Origin: Pseudomonas sivasensis
GTDB lineage: Bacteria > Pseudomonadota > Gammaproteobacteria > Pseudomonadales > Pseudomonadaceae
NCBI RefSeq assembly: GCF_013778505.1
Contig: NZ_JAAOWU010000013.1
Location: 1-64,000, forward strand
Length of the DNA stretch: 64,000 nucleotides
Direction: 5' to 3'
Below are positions 33,499 through 45,145 of the stretch, piece by piece (within the stretch, counting starts at the first letter, position 1; each line of letters opens with the position of its first letter). Under the pieces are notes generated by a model that worked only from the letters and a program-made list of their open reading frames with translations, was not told where the DNA came from and searched no databases. A program made the translations under genes and the position numbers.

Positions 33499-34182
33499 TC
33501 AGATGGCGACCAGATGACCTTCCTGCAGGTGCAGCACGCGGTCCATCTGGCGGGCCATGCTCATGTCATGGGTCACCACCAGGAATGCAGTGCGCATCTG
33601 GGTGCTCAGCTCCAGCATCAAATCCTTGATGCCCTGGGCGGTGTGGGAGTCGAGGTTGCCGGTGGGCTCGTCGAGCATCACCAGGCCTGGGTTGTTCACC
33701 AGGGCGCGGGCGATTGCCACACGCTGGCGCTCGCCACCGGACAGTTCGGCCGGCTTGTGCTCAAGGCGATGGCCCAAGCCGACACGCTCCAGCAAGGCCT
33801 TGGCACGCTGGCGTGCTTCCGGGATTGCGGTCTTGCCGATCAGCAGCGGCATGCAGACGTTTTCCAGTGCGGTGAATTCCGGCAACAAGTGGTGAAACTG
33901 GTACACAAAACCCAACGAACGGTTGCGCAACTGGCCACGGGCCTTTTCATTCAAGGCTGACAATTCTTCGCCAGCCAGCCAGACGCTGCCCTGGGACGGC
34001 GTGTCGAGGCCGCCCAACAGGTTCAGCAAGGTACTTTTGCCGGAACCGGAACTGCCGACGATCGCCACGCGTTCGCCCGGATGGAGCTCAAGTTGCAGGT
34101 TGGACAGCACCACCACTGACTCAGGGCCTTCCTCGTAGGATTTGCCCAGGTTGCGGCAGCTCAGGATTGCTTTTTCACTCAT
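33499..34182 (-). CDS. lolD: Lipoprotein-releasing system ATP-binding protein LolD
   Basis: 227 residues from ATG 34182 (MSEKAILSCRNLGK); ATG 34197 inside the end of lolC is an alternative that adds 5 residues. The ABC ATPase motifs are complete: Walker A GSSGSGKST, Q-loop in FVYQFHHLLPEFTALENV (a LolD hallmark), signature LSGGERQRVAIARAL, Walker B LVMLDEPTGNLD and H-loop VTHD. It powers LolC/LolE on the cytoplasmic side. Its start region adjoins the lolC stop, implying translational coupling. Confidence 0.95.
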   Translation of the reverse strand: MSEKAILSCRNLGKSYEEGPESVVVLSNLQLELHPGERVAIVGSSGSGKSTLLNLLGGLDTPSQGSVWLAGEELSALNEKARGQLRNRSLGFVYQFHHLLPEFTALENVCMPLLIGKTAIPEARQRAKALLERVGLGHRLEHKPAELSGGERQRVAIARALVNNPGLVMLDEPTGNLDSHTAQGIKDLMLELSTQMRTAFLVVTHDMSMARQMDRVLHLQEGHLVAI

Positions 34183-34189
34183 GCCCGAT

Positions 34190-35440
34190 TCACTCATAAC
34201 GTAAGGCCTGTGCTGGCTGGGTACGTGCCGCGCGCCAGGCTGGATACAGGGTGGCAAGGAAACTCAGGACCAACGCAGCGCCGCCCACCATCAACACGTC
34301 CTGGGCCTGAACCTGGGACGGCAAGTAGTCGATGAAGTAGACGTCTGCATTGAGGAACTTGTGGCCGATCACTTTCTCAAGCAAGGCGATGGCTGCGCTG
34401 ACGTTAAGCGCGGCCAGGATGCCCACGGCGGTGCCGATCAAGGTACCCACCACGCCGATCACGGTGCCCTGCACCATAAAGATCGCCATGATCTGCCCCG
34501 GCGTGGCGCCCAGGGTACGCAGGATGGCGATGTCGCCTTTCTTGTCATTTACCACCATCACCAGCGTGGAGATGATGTTGAACGCGGCCACAGCGACGAT
34601 CAGCAGTAGCAGCAGGCCGATCATGGCTTTTTCCATGCGGATGGCCTGGTACAGGTTGCCGTGGGTACGGGTCCAGTCACGGGCGTAATACTCGGTTTCA
34701 CCCAAGTGCTGGGCGATATCCCAGGCACCGCGCGGGGCGTCGAACAAATCGCTGAACTTCAGGCGCAGGCCCTGCACCTGATCCGGCTGCCAGCGCTGGA
34801 GGCGGGCCAGATCGGTGAGATTGGTCAGCCCGAGGTAGCCGTCGATTTCGCCGGCGCCCACATGGAAGGTGCCGACCACGGTAAAGCGTTTCATGCGCGG
34901 AAACATGCCCGCCGGGGTCACGGTGACTTCCGGCGCGACGAAGGTCAGCTTGTCGCCGAGGCCAACGCCGAGCTTGGCTGCGGCCTTGTCGCCGATCACG
35001 ATGCCGAAATCGCCAGGCGCCAGATCATCGAGTTTGCCCTGCAACATGAACTTGTCGATGATCGACACGTTGCGTTCCTGGGCGGGGTCGATGCCATTGA
35101 GCAAGATCTTCTGCACCTTGCCATCATGGGTCAGCAGCCCCTGCATCTGGGTAAACGGCGCAACGGCCACGACCTTGGGGTTCTGCTTGACCTTGGCGGC
35201 CAGGTTTTGCCAATCGTTGATCGGCTCGCCCGACTCGATGGTCGCGTGGGGCACCATGCCCAGCACGCGGGTGCGCATCTCATGATCGAAGCCGTTCATC
35301 ACCGACAGCACCACAATCATCACGACTACGCCCAAGGCGAGCCCGATCATCGAGGTCAAGGAAATGAACGACACAAAATGATTGCGGCGCTTTGCACGGG
35401 TATAACGCGTGCCAATAAATACGAAGAGAGGTCTGAACAT
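34190..35440 (-). CDS. lolC: Lipoprotein-releasing ABC transporter permease LolC
   Basis: 416 residues with the same four-helix layout and large periplasmic domain as LolE. The N-terminal block FIGTRYTRAKRRNHFVSFIS is nearly identical to that of LolE. In LolC the periplasmic domain carries the hook that binds LolA; a corresponding loop is present (PEVTVTPAGMFPRMKRFTVVG), though I infer this from family layout. It is the first gene of lolC-lolD-lolE. The promoter must lie in the 94-base divergent gap shared with the PilZ gene at 35535. Confidence 0.92.
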   Translation of the reverse strand: MFRPLFVFIGTRYTRAKRRNHFVSFISLTSMIGLALGVVVMIVVLSVMNGFDHEMRTRVLGMVPHATIESGEPINDWQNLAAKVKQNPKVVAVAPFTQMQGLLTHDGKVQKILLNGIDPAQERNVSIIDKFMLQGKLDDLAPGDFGIVIGDKAAAKLGVGLGDKLTFVAPEVTVTPAGMFPRMKRFTVVGTFHVGAGEIDGYLGLTNLTDLARLQRWQPDQVQGLRLKFSDLFDAPRGAWDIAQHLGETEYYARDWTRTHGNLYQAIRMEKAMIGLLLLLIVAVAAFNIISTLVMVVNDKKGDIAILRTLGATPGQIMAIFMVQGTVIGVVGTLIGTAVGILAALNVSAAIALLEKVIGHKFLNADVYFIDYLPSQVQAQDVLMVGGAALVLSFLATLYPAWRAARTQPAQALRYE

Positions 35441-35534
35441 GTCGGGGCTTGTTCGGAGGAAAAGAAGACGTCCCGGTGGCGGGGTCTGGTAAGCAGCTTT
35501 ACACTCTGACCATTACCGTTACCTGGGGTTCGCC

Positions 35535-36113
35535 ATGTCGACATTAGATGAAGAAGAGCGCCGCGAATACTACCGTATCGACGACATGATCGCACTCCAA
35601 ATCAAAAACCTGTCGGCCCCCGAAGCGGCGAGCAAGGAAGTGTTGCTGGATGATTCACCGCTGTTCAACCTGCTCAGCGAATTGCACCTCAGCGAATTCG
35701 AAGCCCAGCACCTGCTGCGCCAACTGAGCGAGAAGGACCGCACCCTCGCCGCCTTCCTGCGCGTGCAGAACAAGCGCGTAGACCTGCTCAGCCAGATCAT
35801 GGCACGCGGCCTGCTCGATGAGGTGGGCGCACCGCAGCCGGTGATCATCTCCGAAGGCGGTATCGACTTCCAACACCCTACCTCACTGGTCACCGGCGCT
35901 CACTTGGCCGTCAAGCTGGTGCTGATGCCCCAGGCGCTCGGCCTGCTGTTGCGGGCGCGGGTCACCCATTGCGATCCCAAGGGCGATGGCTTTGACGTGG
36001 GTACGGAATTTGAGTCCATGACCGATACCCAACGCCAACTGCTGGCGCGCTACATCCTGCAAAAGCAGGCCCAGGAACGCCGCCTGGCGCGGGAACAAAG
36101 CGACGACATCTGA
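35535..36113 (+). CDS. PilZ-domain protein (YcgR-like, PA2989 type)
   Basis: 192 residues, cytoplasmic. An N-terminal R-rich motif RREYYRIDD resembles the RxxxR part of a PilZ site, but the second motif reads ISEGGIDF instead of D/N-x-S-x-x-G, so c-di-GMP binding may be altered. A long helical insert (about 40-95) lies between the two, and the C-terminal tail is Gln/Arg-rich. It is adjacent to the GDPD gene, 44 bases upstream of it on the same strand, a conserved arrangement in pseudomonads as I recall. Binding should be tested rather than assumed. Confidence 0.75.
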   Translation: MSTLDEEERREYYRIDDMIALQIKNLSAPEAASKEVLLDDSPLFNLLSELHLSEFEAQHLLRQLSEKDRTLAAFLRVQNKRVDLLSQIMARGLLDEVGAPQPVIISEGGIDFQHPTSLVTGAHLAVKLVLMPQALGLLLRARVTHCDPKGDGFDVGTEFESMTDTQRQLLARYILQKQAQERRLAREQSDDI

Positions 36114-36157
36114 ATTCGTATTCACTACGCCAGCCAGCCTGGCGCAAAGGAGCAACT

Positions 36158-36880
36158 GTGACCCTGATTTACGGCCACCGCGGTGCCAAAGGCGAAGCAC
36201 CGGAAAACACCCTGACCAGCTTCCAGGAGTGCCTCAAGCACGGTGTACGCCGCTGCGAACTGGATCTGCACCTGTCCATGGACGGCGAGTTGATGGTCAT
36301 CCACGACCCGACCCTCAAGCGCACCGCTGACCGGCGCGGCAAGGTCGTCGAGTATTCGGCGGCGGACCTTGTGAAGATGGACGCACGCAAAGGCGGCCCA
36401 GGCTGGATCAAACCGTGCCCGATCCCGCGTCTGGAAGAGCTGTTCGAGCATTGCGACTTCGATCACTGGCAACTGGAAGTCAAAAGCGCTTCGCGCACCC
36501 GCGCCGCGACCACCGTGCTGGCAATCCGTGAGATGGCGGTACGTTTCGGCCTGATGGACAAAGTCACCGTGACTTCAAGCTCGCGGGAAGTATTGAAAGC
36601 GGCGGTTGAACTCACCCCGGACCTGTCACGCGGACTGGTCGCCGAATACGCCTGGCTCGACCCGCTGAAGGTCGCGCAAAACTACGGCTGTGAGTATCTG
36701 GCATTGAACTGGACGCTGTGCACCCCGGAGCGTCTGGAAAAAGCCCAGCGCCAGGGTTTGCACGTGTCCGTATGGACGGTCAACGAACCTGCGCTGATGC
36801 GCAGGCTCGCCGACTTCGGCGTAGATAGCCTGATTACAGACTTTCCCGGTTTGGCCACTGCCACCCTCGGGAATTACTGA
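36158..36880 (+). CDS. Glycerophosphodiester phosphodiesterase (UgpQ-like)
   Basis: 240 residues from GTG 36158, with AAAGGAG 5 bases upstream. It lacks a signal peptide, so it is cytoplasmic. GDPD motifs are visible: YGHRGAKGEAPENTLTSF (catalytic HR...E-N), CELDLHLSMDGELMVIHDPTLKRT (the metal Glu/Asp and second catalytic His), a central LEVKS and the C-terminal VSVWTVNE with SLITDFP. It should hydrolyse glycerophosphodiesters to glycerol-3-phosphate and an alcohol. It follows the PilZ gene and is convergent with sthA. Confidence 0.92.
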   Translation: MTLIYGHRGAKGEAPENTLTSFQECLKHGVRRCELDLHLSMDGELMVIHDPTLKRTADRRGKVVEYSAADLVKMDARKGGPGWIKPCPIPRLEELFEHCDFDHWQLEVKSASRTRAATTVLAIREMAVRFGLMDKVTVTSSSREVLKAAVELTPDLSRGLVAEYAWLDPLKVAQNYGCEYLALNWTLCTPERLEKAQRQGLHVSVWTVNEPALMRRLADFGVDSLITDFPGLATATLGNY

Positions 36881-36922
36881 AATCGGTCTCCCCGGCCGGC
36901 TCAGGCCACCGGCCGGAGCCGC

Positions 36923-38317
36923 TCAAAAAAGCCGGTTGAGGCCGTCGTAGGCCGCTACCCGATAGGCTTCAGCCATGGTCGGGTAGTTGAACGTCGTGTT
37001 CACAAAGTACTTGAGGGTATTTTGCTCGCCCGGCTGGTTCATGATGGCCTGGCCGATGTGCACGATCTCCGACGCCTGGTAGCCGAAGCAATGCACACCG
37101 AGCACCTCAAGGGTCTCGCGGTGGAACAGGATCTTCAGCATGCCTTGGGGCTCACCAGCGATCTGCGCACGCGCCATGCTCTTGAAGAACGCCTTGCCGA
37201 CTTCATAAGGCACCTTGGCCTTGGTCAGTTCGTGCTCGTTCTTGCCGATCGAGCTGATCTCGGGAATCGTGTAGATCCCGGTCGGCACGTCGTTCACGTA
37301 GCGCCAGCTGCCGTTGTCGACGATGCTGCCAGCAGCCGAACGGCCCTGGTCATGCGCCGCACTGGCCAGGCTTGGCCAGCCGATTACGTCACCAGCGCCG
37401 TAGATGTTGGTTACACAGGTGCGATAGTTCTCGTCCACCTCGATCTGGCCACGGTTGTTGACCTTGACCCCGATGTTTTCCATGCCCAGCTTGTCGGTGT
37501 TGCCGGTACGGCCGTTGCACCACAACAAGGCGTCGGCCTTGATCTTCTTGCCGGACTTGAGGTGCAGGATCACACCGTTGTCCAGGCCTTCGACCCGCTC
37601 GTACTCTTCGTTGTGGCGCACGGTGATGTTGTTGTTGCTGAAGTGGTAGCTCAACGCCTGGGAAATTTCCGAGTCGAGGAAGCTCAGCAATTGGTCGCGG
37701 TTGTCCACCAGTTCCACCAATACACCCAGGCCGCTGAAGATCGAGGCGTATTCACAGCCGATCACGCCGGCGCCGTAGATGATCAATTTGCGTGGGGTGT
37801 GGCCCAGGCTCAGGATGGTGTCGCTATCGTAGATACGCGGATGGTGGAAATCGATATCGGCCGGGCGATACGGGCGCGAACCGGTGGCGATGATGATGTG
37901 TTTGGCCACCAGCTTCTCGACCACGCCGTTGGCGCACACCACTTCGACGGTTTGCTCGTCGGCGAAGCTGCCGGTTCCGAAGAACAGGTCGACACGGTTA
38001 CGGGCGTAGTAGCCGGTACGCGAAGCCACTTGTTTGGAGATAACTTTCTCGGCGCTCTTGAGCACATCCGGGAACGAGAACCAGCGCGGCTCACCAATGG
38101 CCCGGAACATCGGGTTGGTGTTGAACTGCATGATCTGGCGGACCGAGTGACGCAAGGCCTTGGACGGGATGGTACCCAGGTGGGTGCAGTTACCGCCGAC
38201 CTGGCGACGGCTATCGACCATCGCCACCTTGCGCCCTGCCTTCGCGGCGTTCATCGCCGCACCTTCTCCAGCCGGGCCGGAACCCAGTACCACCACGTCG
38301 TAGTTGTAGACAGCCAT
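36923..38317 (-). CDS. sthA: Soluble pyridine nucleotide transhydrogenase SthA
   Basis: 464 residues. It is a flavoprotein that transfers hydride between NADPH and NAD+ to balance redox pools. The FAD-binding GSGPAGEGAAMNAAKAG is at the N-terminus. The usual redox-disulfide of dihydrolipoamide dehydrogenases is reduced to one Cys (GGNCTHLGTIPSKAL), as expected of SthA. A second GxGxxG (YGAGVIGCEYASIFSGLG) binds the nicotinamide cofactor, and the dimerisation domain ends the protein. No clear terminator is seen; the 42-base gap to the GDPD gene contains GC-rich palindromic sequence. Confidence 0.97.
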   Translation of the reverse strand: MAVYNYDVVVLGSGPAGEGAAMNAAKAGRKVAMVDSRRQVGGNCTHLGTIPSKALRHSVRQIMQFNTNPMFRAIGEPRWFSFPDVLKSAEKVISKQVASRTGYYARNRVDLFFGTGSFADEQTVEVVCANGVVEKLVAKHIIIATGSRPYRPADIDFHHPRIYDSDTILSLGHTPRKLIIYGAGVIGCEYASIFSGLGVLVELVDNRDQLLSFLDSEISQALSYHFSNNNITVRHNEEYERVEGLDNGVILHLKSGKKIKADALLWCNGRTGNTDKLGMENIGVKVNNRGQIEVDENYRTCVTNIYGAGDVIGWPSLASAAHDQGRSAAGSIVDNGSWRYVNDVPTGIYTIPEISSIGKNEHELTKAKVPYEVGKAFFKSMARAQIAGEPQGMLKILFHRETLEVLGVHCFGYQASEIVHIGQAIMNQPGEQNTLKYFVNTTFNYPTMAEAYRVAAYDGLNRLF

Positions 38318-38576
38318 GCGTACTCCTCAGAACAGGCCAGGCGTACGGTTGGACGCCTGGCTAAATCATGCCGCGGCCAGCGGTCATGAAGGACAATTTG
38401 GCTCAAGTGTGTGAACCGGGGCACAGTCTATATAAGGCTCAACGCCGCGCACATTAACCCTTGGTCGCGTCGTAGGCCAGTATTGCCTTTACTACACGGC
38501 GCATTACCGCTAAATCCTGACACGGCCAGAAATTGAATTACCCTGTAGGCACGTACGTTTTTCAGGACGGGGCATT

Positions 38577-39110
38577 ATGCGACATATAGTTATCTGTTTG
38601 ATGATGATGCTGTCGATCACGGCGCATGCTAATGAGGCGGATCGATTGAAGCAGGCCGATTTCCCGGCACAGTCCCAGGAACTGGTCCTGAAAAACCAGG
38701 CGGTGCTCACGTACCTCTGGGCGGACGTGTACGCGGCGGCGCTATATGCCCCTGCGACGCTGAGCGCCAGACAGGCCTGGGACCAGCAAAAGGCGCTGCG
38801 CCTGGTGCTTTATTACTATCGCGACATCGACCGCTCCGACGTAATCAAGGCCGCCACCGCTACGCTGGAGCGCCAGCAAGCCAGCGCACGCTTGAAGCCC
38901 GAGCTGGATCAACTGCATGCCAGCTTTCGCAACATACGCAAAGGTGATCGATATGCCTTGGACTTTCATCCAGGGCGCGGCTTGAACCTTGAGATCAATG
39001 GCCAAGTGGTGTTCAGCAGCCGTAATGAGGCACTGGCCAGGGCTTACCTGGGTATCTGGCTGGCGCCCAAAGGGCTGTCTGATGAGTTGCGCGGCAAATT
39101 GTTGAAATGA
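38577..39110 (+). CDS. Periplasmic chalcone isomerase-like protein
   Basis: 177 residues with a signal peptide cut near THAHANE (about residue 18). The chalcone-isomerase-like fold is suggested by LTYLWADVYAAALYAP near the start, the middle ALRLVLYYYRDIDRSDVIKAA, and FHPGRGLNLEINGQVVFS near the end, followed by FLGIWL-type AYLGIWLAPKGLSDELR. Bacterial members are not known to isomerise chalcones and their role is unknown. The start MRHIVICLMMMLS is directly supported by the signal peptide. It is a single gene, divergent from sthA. Confidence 0.75.
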   Translation: MRHIVICLMMMLSITAHANEADRLKQADFPAQSQELVLKNQAVLTYLWADVYAAALYAPATLSARQAWDQQKALRLVLYYYRDIDRSDVIKAATATLERQQASARLKPELDQLHASFRNIRKGDRYALDFHPGRGLNLEINGQVVFSSRNEALARAYLGIWLAPKGLSDELRGKLLK

Positions 39111-39148
39111 AAATGGCCTGCCGTGGGGTATGCATCCACTGAACGACC

Positions 39149-39222
39149 GCTATCGGGGGCAAGTCCCCTCCCACATGTCGATTTGTGAGTACATTCAAAT
39201 GTGGGAGGTAGCTTGCTCCCGG
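39149..39222. repeat. REPIN, second copy decayed
   Basis: A good REP (GGGGGCAAGTCCCCTCCCACA type) at 39149-39178 is opposed by a weaker one at 39196-39222. It lies in the convergent gap before the terminator. Confidence 0.8.
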
Positions 39223-39259
39223 TGAGGCCCTGATCGACAACACAAAACCTGCAGCCATA

Positions 39260-39288
39260 AAAAAGCCCCGAACCAGTCGGGGCTTTTT
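39260..39288. terminator. Terminator between the CHI-like gene and the GAPDH gene
   Basis: The stem AAAAAGCCCCGA / TCGGGGCTTTTT has a 5-base loop and A/T runs on both sides. It can serve both convergent genes. Confidence 0.93.
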
Positions 39289-39304
39289 CATTCAACGCAG
39301 AGGC

Positions 39305-40768
39305 TTAGCGCGGAAACGCAGGCGGGTTAACCCCAGCCATGTCTTCCATCACGCGAACCACCTGGCAGCTGTAGCCGAACTCGTTGTCGTACCACACGTA
39401 CAGCACAACACGGTTGTCCTGGGTAATGGTCGCTTCCGCGTCCACCACACCGGCGTGGCGCGAGCCAACGAAGTCGGTGGACACCACTTCCTGGGAATTG
39501 ACGTAGTCGATTTGCTTGTGCAGATCGGAGTGCAGCGCCATGTAGCGCAGGTACTCGTTCATCTCTTCACGGGTGGCGGCTTTCTCAAGGTTCAGGTTGA
39601 GAATCGCCATCGACACGTTAGGCGTCGGCACACGGATCGCGTTACCGGTCAGCTTGCCGGCCAGCTCAGGCAAAGCTTTGGCAGCAGCGGTGGCAGCACC
39701 AGTCTCGGTGATAACCATGTTCAGCGCGGCGCTACGACCACGGCGATCGCCTTTGTGGAAGTTGTCGATCAGGTTCTGGTCGTTGGTGTACGAGTGAACG
39801 GTTTCAACGTGGCCGTTAACGATGCCGAACTTGTCGTTCACAGCTTTCAGCACCGGCACGATGGCATTGGTGGTGCAGGAAGCGGCGGACACGATCTTGT
39901 CGTCAGCAGTGATTTCACCGTGGTTGATGCCGTGCACGATGTTCTTCAGCTTGCCTTTGCCAGGTGCGGTCAGAACAACACGGTCGACACCCGGGCAGGC
40001 CAGGTGCTGGCCCAGGCCTTCGGCATCACGCCATACGCCGGTGTTATCCACCAGCAGAGCGTCCTTGATGCCGTACTGGGTGTAATCCACCTCAGACGGG
40101 TTCTTCGCGTAGATCACCTGGATCAGGTTACCGTTGGCGGTGATGGTGTTGTTTTCTTCGTCGATGACGATGGTGCCGTTGAACGGACCGTGTACCGAAT
40201 CGCGACGCAGCAGGCTGGCGCGTTTGGTCAGGTCGTTGTCGGCGCCTTTGCGCACGACAATGGCACGCAGGCGCAGGCCGTCGCCGCCACCGGTTTTTTC
40301 GATCAGGATGCGTGCCAGCAGGCGGCCGATACGACCGAAGCCGTACAGAACCACATCAGTGCCTTTGCGGGCAGCGGCGTTTTGCTGGCCAACCACATCG
40401 GCCATTTCTTCACGCACGAACTGCTCGGCAGTGCGGCCCGCGCCTTCTTTGCGGAATTTGTACGCCAACTTGCCCAGATCTACCGAGGCCGCACCGAGCT
40501 TGAGCTCGCTCATGGCCTTGAGCAGTGGGAATGTTTCGTGGACGGAGAGTTCGCTGTCGTCGGCAGAGCGATGGCGCGCAAAACGGTGCGCCTTGAGAAT
40601 CGCGATGACGGACTGGTTGATCAGGCTGCGGCCATAGATCGAGCTCACCACATTGTTATTGCGGTACAGCTGACCGATAAGCGGGATCATCGCTTCTGCG
40701 AGTGCTTCACGGTCGATCCATTCACCAAGACACTGGTCGGGCTTCTGAGTCACGGGAACCTTCCACAT
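39305..40768 (-). CDS. Glyceraldehyde-3-phosphate dehydrogenase, long form with N-terminal extension
   Basis: 487 residues from ATG 40768 (MWKVPVTQKPDQCLGEW); no good ribosome site is seen there and the frame is open upstream. About 150 residues of helical N-terminal extension precede a standard GAPDH: Rossmann motif VLYGFGRIGRLLARIL, the catalytic-Cys motif SAASCTTNAIVPVLK, and HSYTNDQNLIDN, with the C-terminal YVWYDNEFGYSCQVVRV. It oxidises G3P with NAD(P). The long form is known in pseudomonads (PA3001, from memory) as the gluconeogenic-type enzyme. Start uncertain. The 340-base gap to mfd contains both promoters and no gene. Confidence 0.85.
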   Translation of the reverse strand: MWKVPVTQKPDQCLGEWIDREALAEAMIPLIGQLYRNNNVVSSIYGRSLINQSVIAILKAHRFARHRSADDSELSVHETFPLLKAMSELKLGAASVDLGKLAYKFRKEGAGRTAEQFVREEMADVVGQQNAAARKGTDVVLYGFGRIGRLLARILIEKTGGGDGLRLRAIVVRKGADNDLTKRASLLRRDSVHGPFNGTIVIDEENNTITANGNLIQVIYAKNPSEVDYTQYGIKDALLVDNTGVWRDAEGLGQHLACPGVDRVVLTAPGKGKLKNIVHGINHGEITADDKIVSAASCTTNAIVPVLKAVNDKFGIVNGHVETVHSYTNDQNLIDNFHKGDRRGRSAALNMVITETGAATAAAKALPELAGKLTGNAIRVPTPNVSMAILNLNLEKAATREEMNEYLRYMALHSDLHKQIDYVNSQEVVSTDFVGSRHAGVVDAEATITQDNRVVLYVWYDNEFGYSCQVVRVMEDMAGVNPPAFPR

Positions 40769-41108
40769 GTAGGGGCTGAAAAAAGGGGCTACATTATGCC
40801 GCCCGACTGTCCTCGTCGCAATGCGCGCCAGGCAACAAAAAGTCCTTGCTAAAAAATACCGCCCCGCTGCAGCCCAGTAAATACGCGGGTTCCAGAAGGC
40901 CACTAGTTCAACGAGTCGGCCGACTTGTCCGTAACCCTCCTAAACATTCACGCTTTTTGGCACTACATATTGAGTCAAAACACGCCATTGTTTGTCTTAG
41001 CCACTACATTTCCTACAAACCGTAATAGGCTCAGTCAGCAACTGACAGGCGGCACCTCGGGCCGTTACAATTACCGACTTTGTCGCAACGCTTGGAGCTC
41101 AACCTTCC

Positions 41109-44558
<3,450 letters not shown>

Positions 44559-44569
44559 AGGACGCCCCA

Positions 44570-45136
44570 ATGCGCCTGTTCCGCATTTTGAGCTTGTTGT
44601 TGGTGGTACTGGCGCCTTCGGCATTTGCCGACAGCCCGTACCAGGTAGAAATGATCCTGGTGCGCCAAAACGCAGAGCCGGTGATCAACAGCCGCGCCGC
44701 GCCGGAAAACTGGGATGCCGGGGCTGTGCGCCTGGGCGACAAGATGAGCCCGCCGCGCCTGAACAATATCGTCGACAAGCTCAGGGCCGATAACAGTTAC
44801 ACCGTGTTGGCGCACAAGGCGTGGGAACAGAACCTCGGTGAACAGCCGGTCAAAATCGCGATCACCGACGGCGAGGAGCAGTTCGGCCAGTTCCCTATCG
44901 AGGGCACGCTGAACCTGCAACTGGGGCGCTTTACCGATATCGATGCGCAATTCTGGATCAATCAGTTCGACAGCAAGGGCAGCGTGATTGCCAGCGAGCA
45001 CCTGAACCAGACCGACGTGCGCACCAAGAACAACCAACTCAACTATCTGGACGGCGGCCATCTGGCACTGCTGATCAAGATCACTTCGCTGACCGCCAAG
45101 CCACCCAGCGCACCACCGCCCGACATTCAGGACTGA
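44570..45136 (+). CDS. CsiV family periplasmic protein
   Basis: 188 residues from ATG 44570, 11 bases after the mfd stop, with GAAGGAC as ribosome site. A signal peptide is cut after PSAFA (about residue 17). The mature protein starts YQVEMILVRQNAEPV, a pattern shared by the CsiV family of peptidoglycan-associated proteins needed for LpoA/PBP1a activity in Vibrio. The C-terminus is Pro-rich. The role in peptidoglycan synthesis is inferred from family. It is positioned between mfd and the helicase gene, with 9 bases before the next start, so it is in an operon. Confidence 0.75.
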   Translation: MRLFRILSLLLVVLAPSAFADSPYQVEMILVRQNAEPVINSRAAPENWDAGAVRLGDKMSPPRLNNIVDKLRADNSYTVLAHKAWEQNLGEQPVKIAITDGEEQFGQFPIEGTLNLQLGRFTDIDAQFWINQFDSKGSVIASEHLNQTDVRTKNNQLNYLDGGHLALLIKITSLTAKPPSAPPPDIQD

Positions 45137-45145
45137 TCCAGCGCC

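Noticed and set aside
37022..38389. 455-residue open frame on the + strand
   Set aside because: Antisense of sthA.
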